Shown here: piece by piece, positions 16,695 to 24,350 of the stretch | Layout of the letters: each line of letters opens with the position of its first letter | Numbering within the stretch: the stretch's first letter is position 1 | Assembly: GCA_900548495.1 (NCBI GenBank) | Contig: URKT01000015.1 | Coordinates: forward strand, 1-30,602 | Source of the DNA: an uncultured Collinsella sp. | GTDB taxonomy: Bacteria > Actinomycetota > Coriobacteriia > Coriobacteriales > Coriobacteriaceae | Length of the DNA stretch: 30,602 nt | Reading direction: 5' to 3' | Notes under the pieces: model-generated | Seen by the model: the letters and a program-made list of their open reading frames with translations, nothing else | Told to the model about the DNA's origin: nothing | Databases searched by the model: none | Made by a program: the position numbers and the translations under genes

Positions 16695-17468
16695 ATGCTG
16701 CTCGCTATCGATATGGGAAACACGCAGACGGCCATGGGCCTGTTTGACGGAGACGAGCTGGTGCAGTCGTGGCGCATGCCCACCGACCGCTCCTATACCG
16801 CCGACGAGATCCATGTGCGCCTGATGGGTTTCTTTAAGATGTACGGCCTTTCGCTCGATGCGGTCGACGCGATCGCCTTTGCCGGCGTGGTGCCGCAGCT
16901 CTCGCGCGAATGGCACGCCGTGGCCGACCGCATTGCCGCGGACGCCATCGTCATCGGGCCGCAGACGGCCGCGGTGACCAAGCTGCGCGCGGCGCGTCCC
17001 CAAGCCGTAGGCGCCGATCGCGTCGCTAACGCCGTTGCGGCCGAAACTTTCTACGGCGCGCCGGCAATCGTGGTGGACTTTGGCACCGCGACCAATATCG
17101 ACGTCATCGATGAGGACGGTTATTACATTGGCGGAGCGATCGCGCCGGGCATTCGCATCTCCATGGACGCGCTTGCCGCCCGTGCCGCCAAGCTCGCCAG
17201 CGTGCCGCTCGAGGCGCCCGAGCACGCCATCGGCCGCGATACCGAGGAGTGCATCAAGGTCGGCGCCGTAACGGGCGCCGCCGCCATGGCTGAGGGCCTG
17301 GTCGCGCGCATGAAGCGCGAGCTGGGCCGCGAGGATGCCACCGTTATCGCCACGGGCGGTCTCGCCAGCATCGTCGCCGATTCGACCGATGCCTTCGACG
17401 TGGTCGACGGACAGCTCACCATCAAGGGTATCTGCGAAATCTACCGCCGCATGCAGGAGCTGGGATAG
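16695..17468 (+). CDS. coaX: Type III pantothenate kinase CoaX
   Basis: 257 residues, normal for the family. It phosphorylates pantothenate in the first step of coenzyme A synthesis. Seen motifs: N-terminal phosphate loop AIDMGNTQTAMGLFDGDEL, GADRVANAVAA near residue 103, VVDFGTATNIDVID with the catalytic Asp near 127, and GGAIAPGI near 146. The first Met of MLLAIDMGNT is the right start because GGGAG lies 5 bases upstream; a longer open frame reaching back to 16317 runs through the tRNA and is not coding. TATACAAT at 16651-16658 could be the -10 box, with only a weak -35. It stands alone on the plus strand. Confidence 0.95.
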   Translation: MLLAIDMGNTQTAMGLFDGDELVQSWRMPTDRSYTADEIHVRLMGFFKMYGLSLDAVDAIAFAGVVPQLSREWHAVADRIAADAIVIGPQTAAVTKLRAARPQAVGADRVANAVAAETFYGAPAIVVDFGTATNIDVIDEDGYYIGGAIAPGIRISMDALAARAAKLASVPLEAPEHAIGRDTEECIKVGAVTGAAAMAEGLVARMKRELGREDATVIATGGLASIVADSTDAFDVVDGQLTIKGICEIYRRMQELG

Positions 17469-17546
17469 AGCAGGGGCTTAAGTCGAGCACGCCCGATGCC
17501 GCAGTCCCCGCAAAGGCTCGCCAAACCTATTCCTCAGACAGGCGAA

Positions 17547-17580
17547 ACCCTCCCCGGCACAGGCCGAGGAGGGTCTTGTT
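17547..17580. terminator. Bidirectional terminator between convergent coaX and the BirA-like gene
   Basis: ACCCTCCCCGGC pairs with GCCGAGGAGGGT (one mismatch), followed on the plus strand by CTTGTTGTC. On the minus strand the stem ends in GGGTTTCG. It sits between two converging genes. Confidence 0.6.
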
Positions 17581-17613
17581 GTCATCGTTGTCTTTGAGCG
17601 CTGGCGCCTCGCG

Positions 17614-18315
17614 CTACAGCCCGCGAATCCGTACGGCCTCGGGCGGAAACTCCTGCTCGCCGGCATCGGTCTTGATGGTCGCGCGGCCCCAGATGTCCAG
17701 GCCCGCAAACACACCGACCGCAAGCGGCAAGCCGTTGGGCGACACCGCCGCAACTTGGCGACCGAGCAGCGGCACCATGTCGAAGTACTCGCCCAGCACG
17801 GGGGCCAGCGGACCGGCAGCACCCTGTGGCGTGTTGGCGACAACCGCCCAGGCATCCACGCGGGTCAACACGGCGGCGGCCAGCGCCTCGACCAGCGCTT
17901 CGTCAGCCACATCCACGCCAAGCTCGCTCAGTGCCGAACGCTCAATATCCACCGTCACGGCACCGAACATGCCCGCAGCACCGGCACCGCCGTTCACGGC
18001 AACACGCGCGAGCGACGTCTCAAACGCAGGCGCACCGCACACGATATCGCTCGGCCACTGGATACCCACCTTACCGGCAAGGCCCAGCCCCGGTGTCGAC
18101 GCCGCGCCCACGAGCGCGTCCATCATGCCCATCGCGGCCACAAACGGCAGGCCGTGGAAGGCATGCATGTTCACGTCCGGGCGCACGACCAGCGAAAACG
18201 TCAGCGAAGCATCGCCCGCGCTCCAAGCGCACCAGCCCGCGGACGCACCCTCGCGGCCCGCGTCGCGCGCGGCGTCAAGCTCGGTACCGGCAACAACAGC
18301 ATTCATCTCGATCAT
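17614..18315 (-). CDS. BirA-like (biotin/lipoate protein ligase fold) protein with degraded active site
   Basis: 233 residues. The pattern fits the catalytic and C-terminal domains of biotin-protein ligase. SLTFSLVVRP corresponds to the strand after the biotin loop, GLPFVAAMGMMDAL to the helix LPLxxGLAVxxAL, and GIQWPSDIVCG (about residues 83-93) to KWPNDxxxxG. A C-terminal SH3-like segment (GLDIWGRATIKTD) is also recognisable. The GRGRxGR biotin-adenylate loop is absent (EGASAGWCAWSAG in its place) and the lysine before WPND is Gln, so catalysis is doubtful. It starts immediately after the folP-folK stop codon, suggesting coupled translation. The assignment is by fold pattern only and could be wrong in detail. 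Confidence 0.6.
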   Translation of the reverse strand: MIEMNAVVAGTELDAARDAGREGASAGWCAWSAGDASLTFSLVVRPDVNMHAFHGLPFVAAMGMMDALVGAASTPGLGLAGKVGIQWPSDIVCGAPAFETSLARVAVNGGAGAAGMFGAVTVDIERSALSELGVDVADEALVEALAAAVLTRVDAWAVVANTPQGAAGPLAPVLGEYFDMVPLLGRQVAAVSPNGLPLAVGVFAGLDIWGRATIKTDAGEQEFPPEAVRIRGL

Positions 18316-20058
18316 CTACATACGCCCCAATTCGCCCACGATATGGCCCACGCGGTCCTCGGGCTCCTTGACCTCGACGCCGTTGTAGCGGAAGAACCGC
18401 GCCGGATCGTGCATCAAGTCCTCGAGCGGCACCAGCACAAAATCGCGCTCGCCGATCAGCGGATGCGGCAGGCGCAGCTTTTTGCCGCCGTGGGTCTCGC
18501 CGTCCATCCACAGCAGGTCCAGGTCGATGGTGCGCGGGCCGTTGGCCTTGGCCTTTTTGGAGCGGTCGCGCCCCAGCTCAGCCTCGATCTTCATAAGCTC
18601 GTCGAGCAGCACCAACGGCGCCAGCTCGGTCTTGATCTCGATGACGGCGTTGGCAAACGCGTCCTGGCGCGTCTCGTAGGCAGGCTCGCTCTCGTAGATC
18701 TTGGAGGAGTTGGACACGCAGGTGAGTGGAATCTCGGCGATCATCTCGCGTGCGGCGCGAATGTTGTCGCAGCGATGCCCCAGGTTGGAGCCCACGGCCA
18801 CAAACGCGCGGCGCGGCTGCGGCTTGGCAACCGCCCAGTAGCCGTTCAGGAACTGCGCAAAATCCGCGGCGTCGTGCACGCGCACGATGTTGGCACCGGC
18901 CTGGATGGCGCCCAGGCACACGCCAAACGTAGCGGCATCGCGCTCGGCGGCCTCGGTCACGCCCGAGACGGCGCCCACAAAGCGCTTGCGCGACACGGCG
19001 CACATGAGCGGATAGCCCAGTGACGCCATCTTGGCAGTCTCGCGCTGGATGACGATGTCCTCGTTGGCCGACTTACCAAAGCCCGGGCCAGGATCGATGC
19101 AGATGCGGTCGCGCGACACGCCGGCATGGATGAGCGTGCGGGCCTGGTCGGACAGAAAGCCCATAACGCGGCGCATGATGGGCGCCGAATCGGGCAGGGT
19201 GAAGCGGCGGAGCTGCGAGGTGGGCACGTAGGCTTCCTCGCGGCGGGCGCTGCGGCGCATCATGGCGGCCAGGCGGTCATTGGACTCCGATGCGGCCTCG
19301 GTGGCTGCGGGAGTGGCCTCGGGCGCGGGCGCGACGGTCTCGGCGGCAGTAGCCTGCTCGGCGGCCGGCGTCTCCTGCTCGCTTGAAGGCTCGGACGTGG
19401 GCTCCGGTTCGCCAAACGGCAACGAGGGCTGCACCACGCCGCCCGGAAGCTTGGCCTCAACCTTGGGCTCGCCCAGCAACTTGCCGCGACGGCGGCGAGC
19501 CGGCTTCTCGGCCTCACGCGCGGCCTCGGCAGCCGCCTCGCGCGCCTTCTCGGCAACAAACGCCGCTGCCGAGGTATCGAGCTGCACCGTTGCGTGCGTG
19601 CGTGCGGGCGCGGCGACCTCGCCGGCATGCATCACGATGACGCCGCAGGTGCTCGTCTTAACAAACTCGACCATCTTGGGATCGGTGAAGCCGGTCACGT
19701 CATTGACGATCGAGGCGCCGCAGCGCACGGCCGCCTTGGCAACCGCCACGTGACGCGTGTCGATCGAGACGATGGCGCCCTCCTTGGCCAGCGCGCGCAC
19801 AACGGGCAGCACGCGGCGCGCTTCCTCATCGGGATTGACCGGGGTAAAGCCGGGACGCGTGGACTCACCGCCCACGTCGATGATGTCGGCGCCGGCGTCG
19901 AGCATCGCCAGGCCGTACTCGATAGCGGCGTCCGGGTCGAAGTGCTCCCCGCCGTCGCTAAACGAATCGGGCGTCACGTTGAGGACGCCCATGATGCGCG
20001 GGCGGTCAAAGCTGAGCTCATACTTTCCGCACCGCCATGTCTTGCTGTCGTTCGCCAT
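18316..20058 (-). CDS. folP-folK: Dihydropteroate synthase-HPPK fusion (FolP-FolK) with a large internal insertion
   Basis: 580 residues performing two adjacent folate steps. The N-terminal dihydropteroate synthase shows MGVLNVTPDSFSDGG, DIIDVGGESTRPG, SIDT, NDVTGF, DPGPGFGKS and SRKRF. The C-terminal pyrophosphokinase, from about residue 405, shows VAVGSNLGHR, SSKIYESEPA, GPRTIDLDLLWMDG and LPHPLIGERDFVLVPL. Residues of about 150-280, after VIVMHAGE, are an Ala/Glu/Pro-rich low-complexity insertion inside the synthase barrel; the usual loop there is short. The start is the second ATG (MANDSK): AGGAGG lies 6 bases upstream, whereas the preceding ATG overlaps it. An upstream open extension to 20469 lies inside the sirtuin gene and is not coding. 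Confidence 0.93.
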   Translation of the reverse strand: MANDSKTWRCGKYELSFDRPRIMGVLNVTPDSFSDGGEHFDPDAAIEYGLAMLDAGADIIDVGGESTRPGFTPVNPDEEARRVLPVVRALAKEGAIVSIDTRHVAVAKAAVRCGASIVNDVTGFTDPKMVEFVKTSTCGVIVMHAGEVAAPARTHATVQLDTSAAAFVAEKAREAAAEAAREAEKPARRRRGKLLGEPKVEAKLPGGVVQPSLPFGEPEPTSEPSSEQETPAAEQATAAETVAPAPEATPAATEAASESNDRLAAMMRRSARREEAYVPTSQLRRFTLPDSAPIMRRVMGFLSDQARTLIHAGVSRDRICIDPGPGFGKSANEDIVIQRETAKMASLGYPLMCAVSRKRFVGAVSGVTEAAERDAATFGVCLGAIQAGANIVRVHDAADFAQFLNGYWAVAKPQPRRAFVAVGSNLGHRCDNIRAAREMIAEIPLTCVSNSSKIYESEPAYETRQDAFANAVIEIKTELAPLVLLDELMKIEAELGRDRSKKAKANGPRTIDLDLLWMDGETHGGKKLRLPHPLIGERDFVLVPLEDLMHDPARFFRYNGVEVKEPEDRVGHIVGELGRM

Positions 20059-20081
20059 GAACATCCTCCTAAAATGCCCAC

Positions 20082-20107
20082 GCCGCCGAGCTTGGGGAGC
20101 TGGCGGC
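20082..20107 (-). terminator. Hairpin between sirtuin and folP-folK, possibly a weak terminator
   Basis: GCCGCCGAGCT and AGCTGGCGGC form a stem with one bulge and a 5-nt loop. On the minus strand it is followed, after six bases, by TTTT within the folP leader. It could separate the sirtuin transcript from folP-folK or attenuate it. Confidence 0.3.
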
Positions 20108-20153
20108 GGGGTCGCTTTGCACTCAGTCTTTCTATTGTATCCGCGCGCGCGGG

Positions 20154-20906
20154 CTAGAACGCAAACGCGGCCGCGATGTCGCAAGAAATCAGCAGGTCGG
20201 CATTTGCATCCTGATCGGTGGGAGCAAGGTTGCATATGGCCAGCGTATCGCCGGTAAAGTATCGCGTAAGGCCTGCCGCCGGATACACCACGAGCGAGGT
20301 CCCGCCTACAATGAGGGCATCGGCCGCGGCGATGGCGGCAACGGCACCGGTCAACACATGCTCGTCGAGCGGCTCTTCGTAGAGCACTACATCGGGCTTG
20401 ATGCGGCCGCCGCACGCGGGGCACGCAGGCACGCCCGCGGCATCCTCGTGCTCGCGCGAGCAAATCCACTCGGCGCTATAGACCGCGCCGCACGACTGGC
20501 AAATGTTGCGATGGACCGATCCGTGCAGCTCGAACACGCGCTGTGAGCCGGCCATCTGATGCAGGCCGTCGATATTTTGCGTCACCACGGCATCAAGCTT
20601 ACCGGCGCGCTCCAGCTCGGCCAGCTTGGTGTGGCAGCGGTTGGGCTTAGCGTTAAGCGCGATCATCTTGGTGCGGTAGAAGTCGAAGAACTCGGCCGGA
20701 TGTGCCTCGTAAAAGCTGTGCGAGAGCATGGTCTCGGGCGGATAGGCAAACTGCTGGTGATACAGGCCGTCAACGCTGCGGAAATCGGGGATGCCGCTCG
20801 CCGTGGAAACACCCGCGCCGCCAAAGAAGACCACGCGCTTGTGGGTGTCAAACAGATCCGCCAGCGCGGCGGAGGCCTGCCTGGGATCTGTTATCGCTTG
20901 CGTCAT
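20154..20906 (-). CDS. NAD-dependent protein deacylase, sirtuin family (CobB/Sir2-like)
   Basis: 250 residues. It removes acyl groups from lysines using NAD+. Visible motifs: GGAGVSTASGIPDFRS near residues 29-44, TQNIDGLHQMAG near 107-118, catalytic His in FELHGS near 127, zinc cysteines CQSC and CPAC, then GGTSLVVYPAAGL near 200. The GAGVS variant and overall length fit bacterial class U/III-type sirtuins. GGAGG lies 7 bases before ATG 20906; the open frame extending to 21407 is antisense to exonuclease III. It is divergent from exonuclease III across a 114-bp gap. Confidence 0.93.
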   Translation of the reverse strand: MTQAITDPRQASAALADLFDTHKRVVFFGGAGVSTASGIPDFRSVDGLYHQQFAYPPETMLSHSFYEAHPAEFFDFYRTKMIALNAKPNRCHTKLAELERAGKLDAVVTQNIDGLHQMAGSQRVFELHGSVHRNICQSCGAVYSAEWICSREHEDAAGVPACPACGGRIKPDVVLYEEPLDEHVLTGAVAAIAAADALIVGGTSLVVYPAAGLTRYFTGDTLAICNLAPTDQDANADLLISCDIAAAFAF

Positions 20907-21020
20907 GTTTGTCCTCCGTCCATGTTGGTCGGGGCGGCTGCGATCGCGTCGTCGCCCGCGGGGCCCGCCCCGCCTCTGTTGCGTTAATCTTAAGCCTGCC
21001 AACCCCGTCGAAAGGACACC

Positions 21021-21839
21021 ATGCCTCAGGCTTACACTTTCGCCTCGTGGAACGTTAACGGCCTGCGCGCCGTGCTCAAAAAGGACCCGGGCTTTATTCA
21101 GATCGCGCAGGAACTCGATGTCGATGTCCTGGCGCTGCAAGAAACTAAACTGCAAGAAGGCCAGGTGCAGGTCGACCTGCCCGGCTACCACCAAACCTGG
21201 AACTACGCCGAGCGCAAGGGCTACTCGGGCACTGCGGTCTTTAGCCGCCAGGAACCGCTGCGCGTGCTGCACGCCGACGCGCTGCTGCCCTACGCCGGCG
21301 AAGGCGAGGCTGCCGAGCTCGTTGCCCAAGCCGCGACCGAGGGCCGCGTCTGCGCGCTGGAGTTCGACAAGTTCTGGTTTGTGGATGTCTACACCCCCAA
21401 CGCGCAAAACGAACTCGCCCGCATCGACGTGCGCATGGCCTGGGACGATGCCTACCGCGGCTTTTTAAGCGCGCTCGAGCGCGAGACCGGCAAACCCGTC
21501 GTAACCTGCGGCGACTTTAACGTGGCGCACGAGGAAATTGACCTTAAGAACCCCAAGTCCAACCGCGGCAACGCAGGCTTTTCGGACGAGGAGCGCGGCA
21601 AGTTCACCGAGCTGCTCAACGCCGGCTTTACCGATACCTGGCGCGCGGCAAATCCGAACGTCGAGGGCGTCTACAGCTGGTGGAGCTACCGTTTTAATGC
21701 CCGCAAAAACAACGCCGGCTGGCGCATCGACTACTTCCTGGTAAGCGACGCAATCGCCGACAACGTACGCGACACCGGCATCCGCGGCGACATCTTCGGC
21801 AGCGACCACTGCCCCGTCACCCTCACGCTAGAGCTCTAG
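21021..21839 (+). CDS. xth: Exodeoxyribonuclease III (ExoA/XthA)
   Basis: 272 residues of the endonuclease/exonuclease/phosphatase fold, acting in base-excision repair as AP endonuclease and 3'-exonuclease. Seen: SWNVNGLRAVLKK, LALQETKLQ (catalytic Glu), NYAERKGYSGTAVFSR, VYTPNAQ, CGDFNVAHEEIDLKNPK (catalytic Asp/Asn), YSWWSYRFNARKNNAGWRIDY and GSDHCPV with the catalytic His near the C-terminus. GAAAGGACACC precedes the ATG. TTAATCT just upstream may be the -10 region. Confidence 0.96.
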   Translation: MPQAYTFASWNVNGLRAVLKKDPGFIQIAQELDVDVLALQETKLQEGQVQVDLPGYHQTWNYAERKGYSGTAVFSRQEPLRVLHADALLPYAGEGEAAELVAQAATEGRVCALEFDKFWFVDVYTPNAQNELARIDVRMAWDDAYRGFLSALERETGKPVVTCGDFNVAHEEIDLKNPKSNRGNAGFSDEERGKFTELLNAGFTDTWRAANPNVEGVYSWWSYRFNARKNNAGWRIDYFLVSDAIADNVRDTGIRGDIFGSDHCPVTLTLEL

Positions 21840-21849
21840 CCCCAAGTAA

Positions 21850-21886
21850 TTTCCTGGGGGACAGAGGAAAACAGATCATGTGACCC
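21850..21886. repeat. Dispersed intergenic motif, copy 3 (inverted)
   Basis: The reverse complement reads TGATCTGTTTTCCTCTGTCC then CCC, matching copies at 6568-6611 and 6812-6850. GGGGACAGAGG and, on the other side, CCTCTCCCC can pair imperfectly, so it too is a stem-loop. Confidence 0.55.
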
Positions 21887-21901
21887 CTCTCCCCCTATAA
21901 G

Positions 21902-21964
21902 TTGCGGTGGAATAGTTCCTGTTTGGGCAGCAAATTGCCAAAAACGAGAACTATTCCACCGCAA
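21902..21964. repeat. 63-bp nested palindrome between xth and the ECF S gene
   Basis: Outer arms are 17-bp perfect inverted repeats: TTGCGGTGGAATAGTTC at 21902-21918 and its complement at 21948-21964. Inside, GTTTGGGCA pairs with TGCCAAAAAC across a 6-nt loop. It separates converging genes, so it may serve as a bidirectional transcription barrier, although no U tract follows. It may instead be a dispersed palindromic element. The two-level design resembles single units of the array at 16036-16332. Confidence 0.75.
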
Positions 21965-21988
21965 GTTCGTGAGGGAACGCGAAATGCC

Positions 21989-22702
21989 TTACAGCCCGTA
22001 TTTCACGACGACACGGTTAATGCGACGGCACCAAGGCTTGTACAAGGCGGCCAAGAACACGCAGGTCGCGAGGCCGTGTGTGATATCGAACGGCACTGCC
22101 GTGGCAAGACGCGCCATGGCACCCGCCCACGTGAGCGGTTGAACAAAACCGATAATGTCGTAGGCGTTGATCACAACGCCGTACAGCAAACCCGAAGCAA
22201 AGCCGTAGGTCAGCAGCGCCGGCATACGCACGGCGCCATCGGCGCGATCAAAAGCGCCGGCATGCGCCAGCGCACCGCCAACGTATCCCACGAGCCCCCA
22301 GGCATACATCTGCCACGGCGTCCACATGCCCTGCCCAAAAAAGAAATTGCTGGTCAGCGCCGCCAACGCACCGACCATAAAGCCGTTACGACGACCGAGT
22401 GTCGCCCCGGCGATAATGGCGATGGCACTCACGGGTTTAAAGTCGGGAATGGGTCCAAACAGGATGCGCCCCGCCGCCGCCAGCGCCGCCAGCACCAGCG
22501 TGGGCATAATCTGACGCAGGCCTGGACGCGATGCCTCATAGCCCGCAAAGAACAGCGCAAGCACCAACGCCACCACAACCAGCATGGCCAACGCTGCCTG
22601 CTCAACACCCGCCAGCAACGCGGCAGCCATCACCGCCGGCACCGCCAACAACAGCGGGATCTCCAGTTTTGCAAGCAAACGCGAGAAACGACAGTCCGTC
22701 AT
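21989..22702 (-). CDS. ECF transporter substrate-binding (S) component, substrate unassigned
   Basis: 237 residues with about six hydrophobic segments, a typical S-component size. Conserved-looking stretches are GPIPDFKPVSAIAIIAGATLG, with bound loops between helices, and NFFFGQGMWTPWQMYAWGL. S components bind a vitamin or metal and dock on the T-A-A' module. The start MTDCRFS (ATG 22702) lies 4 bp after the ATPase stop; a longer frame to 22777 overlaps the ATPase and is not needed. It is the last gene of a T-A-S operon, so this is a dedicated (group I) system. No riboswitch names the substrate. Cobalamin- or riboflavin-type vitamins are possible but unproven. Confidence 0.8.
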   Translation of the reverse strand: MTDCRFSRLLAKLEIPLLLAVPAVMAAALLAGVEQAALAMLVVVALVLALFFAGYEASRPGLRQIMPTLVLAALAAAGRILFGPIPDFKPVSAIAIIAGATLGRRNGFMVGALAALTSNFFFGQGMWTPWQMYAWGLVGYVGGALAHAGAFDRADGAVRMPALLTYGFASGLLYGVVINAYDIIGFVQPLTWAGAMARLATAVPFDITHGLATCVFLAALYKPWCRRINRVVVKYGL

Positions 22703-22706
22703 CCCA

Positions 22707-24350
22707 TCACGCCCTATAGAACACGTTGTCGGCAAAGAAGTCGGCCGGGGACTCCATGCAGGCAATCTCGCCGTCAAACATCATGGCGACGTCGTCGGCT
22801 ACCTGCTCGGCAAAGTCCAAATCGTGCGTAGCCATGATGACGGTGCCGCCAGCCTTCGCATGGTCACGCAGGGCGCGGGCGATGGTGCGGCGACTCTCCA
22901 GGTCCAAGCCCTTCGTGGGCTCGTCAAGCAGCAGCAGCTCGGGGCCGATCAGCAGCAGTTTTGCCAATGCAAGCAGTTGACGCTGCCCGCCCGAAAGATC
23001 GTACGGATGGCGTCCATCCAGACCCGACAACCCCAAGCTCGCCGCACGCTCCCGCGCCACGGTCTCGTCATATCCGCAGGCTGAAGCCCATTCCATCAGC
23101 TCGTCGCACACCGTCTCGGCAACCAGCAATGCTTTGGGATTCTGAGGCAGCAGCGCCGCCGAGGCCGCTCCGCGCACCATGCGGCCGCGCTGCAGCTTGG
23201 CGGTCTTCGCCAGCACCGAGAGTATCGTCGACTTACCGCATCCGTTGCCGCCCACGATCGCATGCACCGCACCGGCCGAAAACGCCACGTCGAGCCCGCG
23301 CAGCACCCAACCGCCCGCGCGATCGTAGCGAAACCAGCCTTCCGACAGGGTGGTAGCCGACCCGCCGTGCATTTTTTGGAGTATTCTGCTTCCATCCGTG
23401 CGCGGGAAAGCTTCCGAGCCGTTTTCGAGCGACGTTTGCGCCACAAATTCTGACGATTTGTCCAATTCTGAACTTTTTTTCGCGCTCGATACGTCCCCGG
23501 GCGGCTCTGGAGAGCCCAAATTGTCCTCACGCCTGCTGAATACTCCTTTATTTGCACATCGGATGGCACCCCACCCCAACATGTCATCGGAAAACAGCGA
23601 TTCTCGGCGTCCCAAAGAAGCCATATCCGCCACCTCGCGCACGCGACCGTCCTCAATCCGGTACGCACACGTCGCGTATTCGAGCATTGGGCGCGGCTGA
23701 TGCGTCGCCACAACAACCGTGCAGCCCAGCTCGCGATTCACACGAAACAGCGCGTGCAGAAAATTCTTCTCAGCAACGGGATCGAGCTGAGACGTGGGCT
23801 CGTCGAGCAGCAGCACGCGCGGGCGCAGCGCCAGGACGGCGGCAAGCGACAGCAGCTGCTTGCGGCCACCCGAAAGCGTATCGATATCACGATGAAGCCA
23901 GTCCTCCAGACCAAAGAAATAGCTGGTCTCGGCAACACGGCGGCGCATCTCGTCGCGCGACACACCCAGATTCTCTAGGCCAAACGCCATCTCGTGCCAC
24001 ACGGTCTCGCACACAATCTGGTTCTCGGGATCCTGAAACACATAACCCACGCGCTCTGCCGATGCCCGCACGTTCATGTCGGCAACGTTCTCGCCCAGCA
24101 CGCGCAGTTCGCCAGTGCGCTCGCCCGCTGGAGCGATCTCGGGCTTGAGCAGCGACAGCAGCGTCGACTTGCCCGAACCGGTACCGCCAACAAGCAGTGC
24201 AAACGCACCTTGGGAAACACGCCAATCAAGCCCCTCGAGCACCGGTGCCTTGACCCCGGGATAGGCAAAACTAAGGCCTCGCACCTCAATCGCCGGCGCG
24301 GCCGAGCCATATGCCACACCCGCCGCCGAGCTCCTATCAAACCGAGCCAT
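22707..24350 (-). CDS. ECF transporter double ATPase (EcfA-EcfA' fused in one chain)
   Basis: 547 residues with two ABC ATPase domains. The first has Walker A GGTGSGKST near residue 54, signature LSGGRKQ near 157 and Walker B LLLDEPTSQLDP near 178. The second has GGNGCGKST near 365, LSGGQRQ near 450 and LLLDEPTKGLD near 473. Single-chain double ATPases are known in ECF systems; they power uptake together with the T protein. The linker at about residues 265-328 is Ser-rich and does not belong to either domain; it coincides with an inverted-repeat-bounded DNA element. Start and ecfT stop overlap by one base (TGATG), and the S gene follows after 4 bp, so the three are translationally coupled. 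Confidence 0.93.
   Translation of the reverse strand: MARFDRSSAAGVAYGSAAPAIEVRGLSFAYPGVKAPVLEGLDWRVSQGAFALLVGGTGSGKSTLLSLLKPEIAPAGERTGELRVLGENVADMNVRASAERVGYVFQDPENQIVCETVWHEMAFGLENLGVSRDEMRRRVAETSYFFGLEDWLHRDIDTLSGGRKQLLSLAAVLALRPRVLLLDEPTSQLDPVAEKNFLHALFRVNRELGCTVVVATHQPRPMLEYATCAYRIEDGRVREVADMASLGRRESLFSDDMLGWGAIRCANKGVFSRREDNLGSPEPPGDVSSAKKSSELDKSSEFVAQTSLENGSEAFPRTDGSRILQKMHGGSATTLSEGWFRYDRAGGWVLRGLDVAFSAGAVHAIVGGNGCGKSTILSVLAKTAKLQRGRMVRGAASAALLPQNPKALLVAETVCDELMEWASACGYDETVARERAASLGLSGLDGRHPYDLSGGQRQLLALAKLLLIGPELLLLDEPTKGLDLESRRTIARALRDHAKAGGTVIMATHDLDFAEQVADDVAMMFDGEIACMESPADFFADNVFYRA
23367..23557. mobile_element. 191-bp inverted-repeat-bounded element read in frame as the ATPase linker
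   Basis: The left end GTGCATTTTTTGGAGTATTC (23367-23386) then TGC, and the reverse complement of the right end GTGCAAATAAAGGAGTATTC then AGC, share GTGCA-N6-GGAGTATTC-N-GC. These are 23-nt terminal inverted repeats. The enclosed DNA is more AT-rich than the gene and contains a near-repeat (CAGAATTGGACAAAT, then CAGAATTTG). It encodes residues of about 265-328, between the two ATPase domains. This is consistent with a small non-autonomous element inserted in frame. No second copy is present in the window. Confidence 0.5.

Noticed and set aside
17755..19023. 422-residue plus-strand frame opposite folK and the BirA-like gene
   Set aside because: It is His/Arg/Gln-rich shadow translation with no domains.
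20059..20469. Upstream extension of folP-folK
   Set aside because: It overlaps the sirtuin gene, is Arg/Cys-rich out-of-frame translation, and lies upstream of the clear AGGAGG ribosome-binding site.
20940..21000. GGGGCGG/CCGCCCC inverted repeat between sirtuin and xth
   Set aside because: The arms are short and GC-rich with no U tract, which is expected by chance in this composition.
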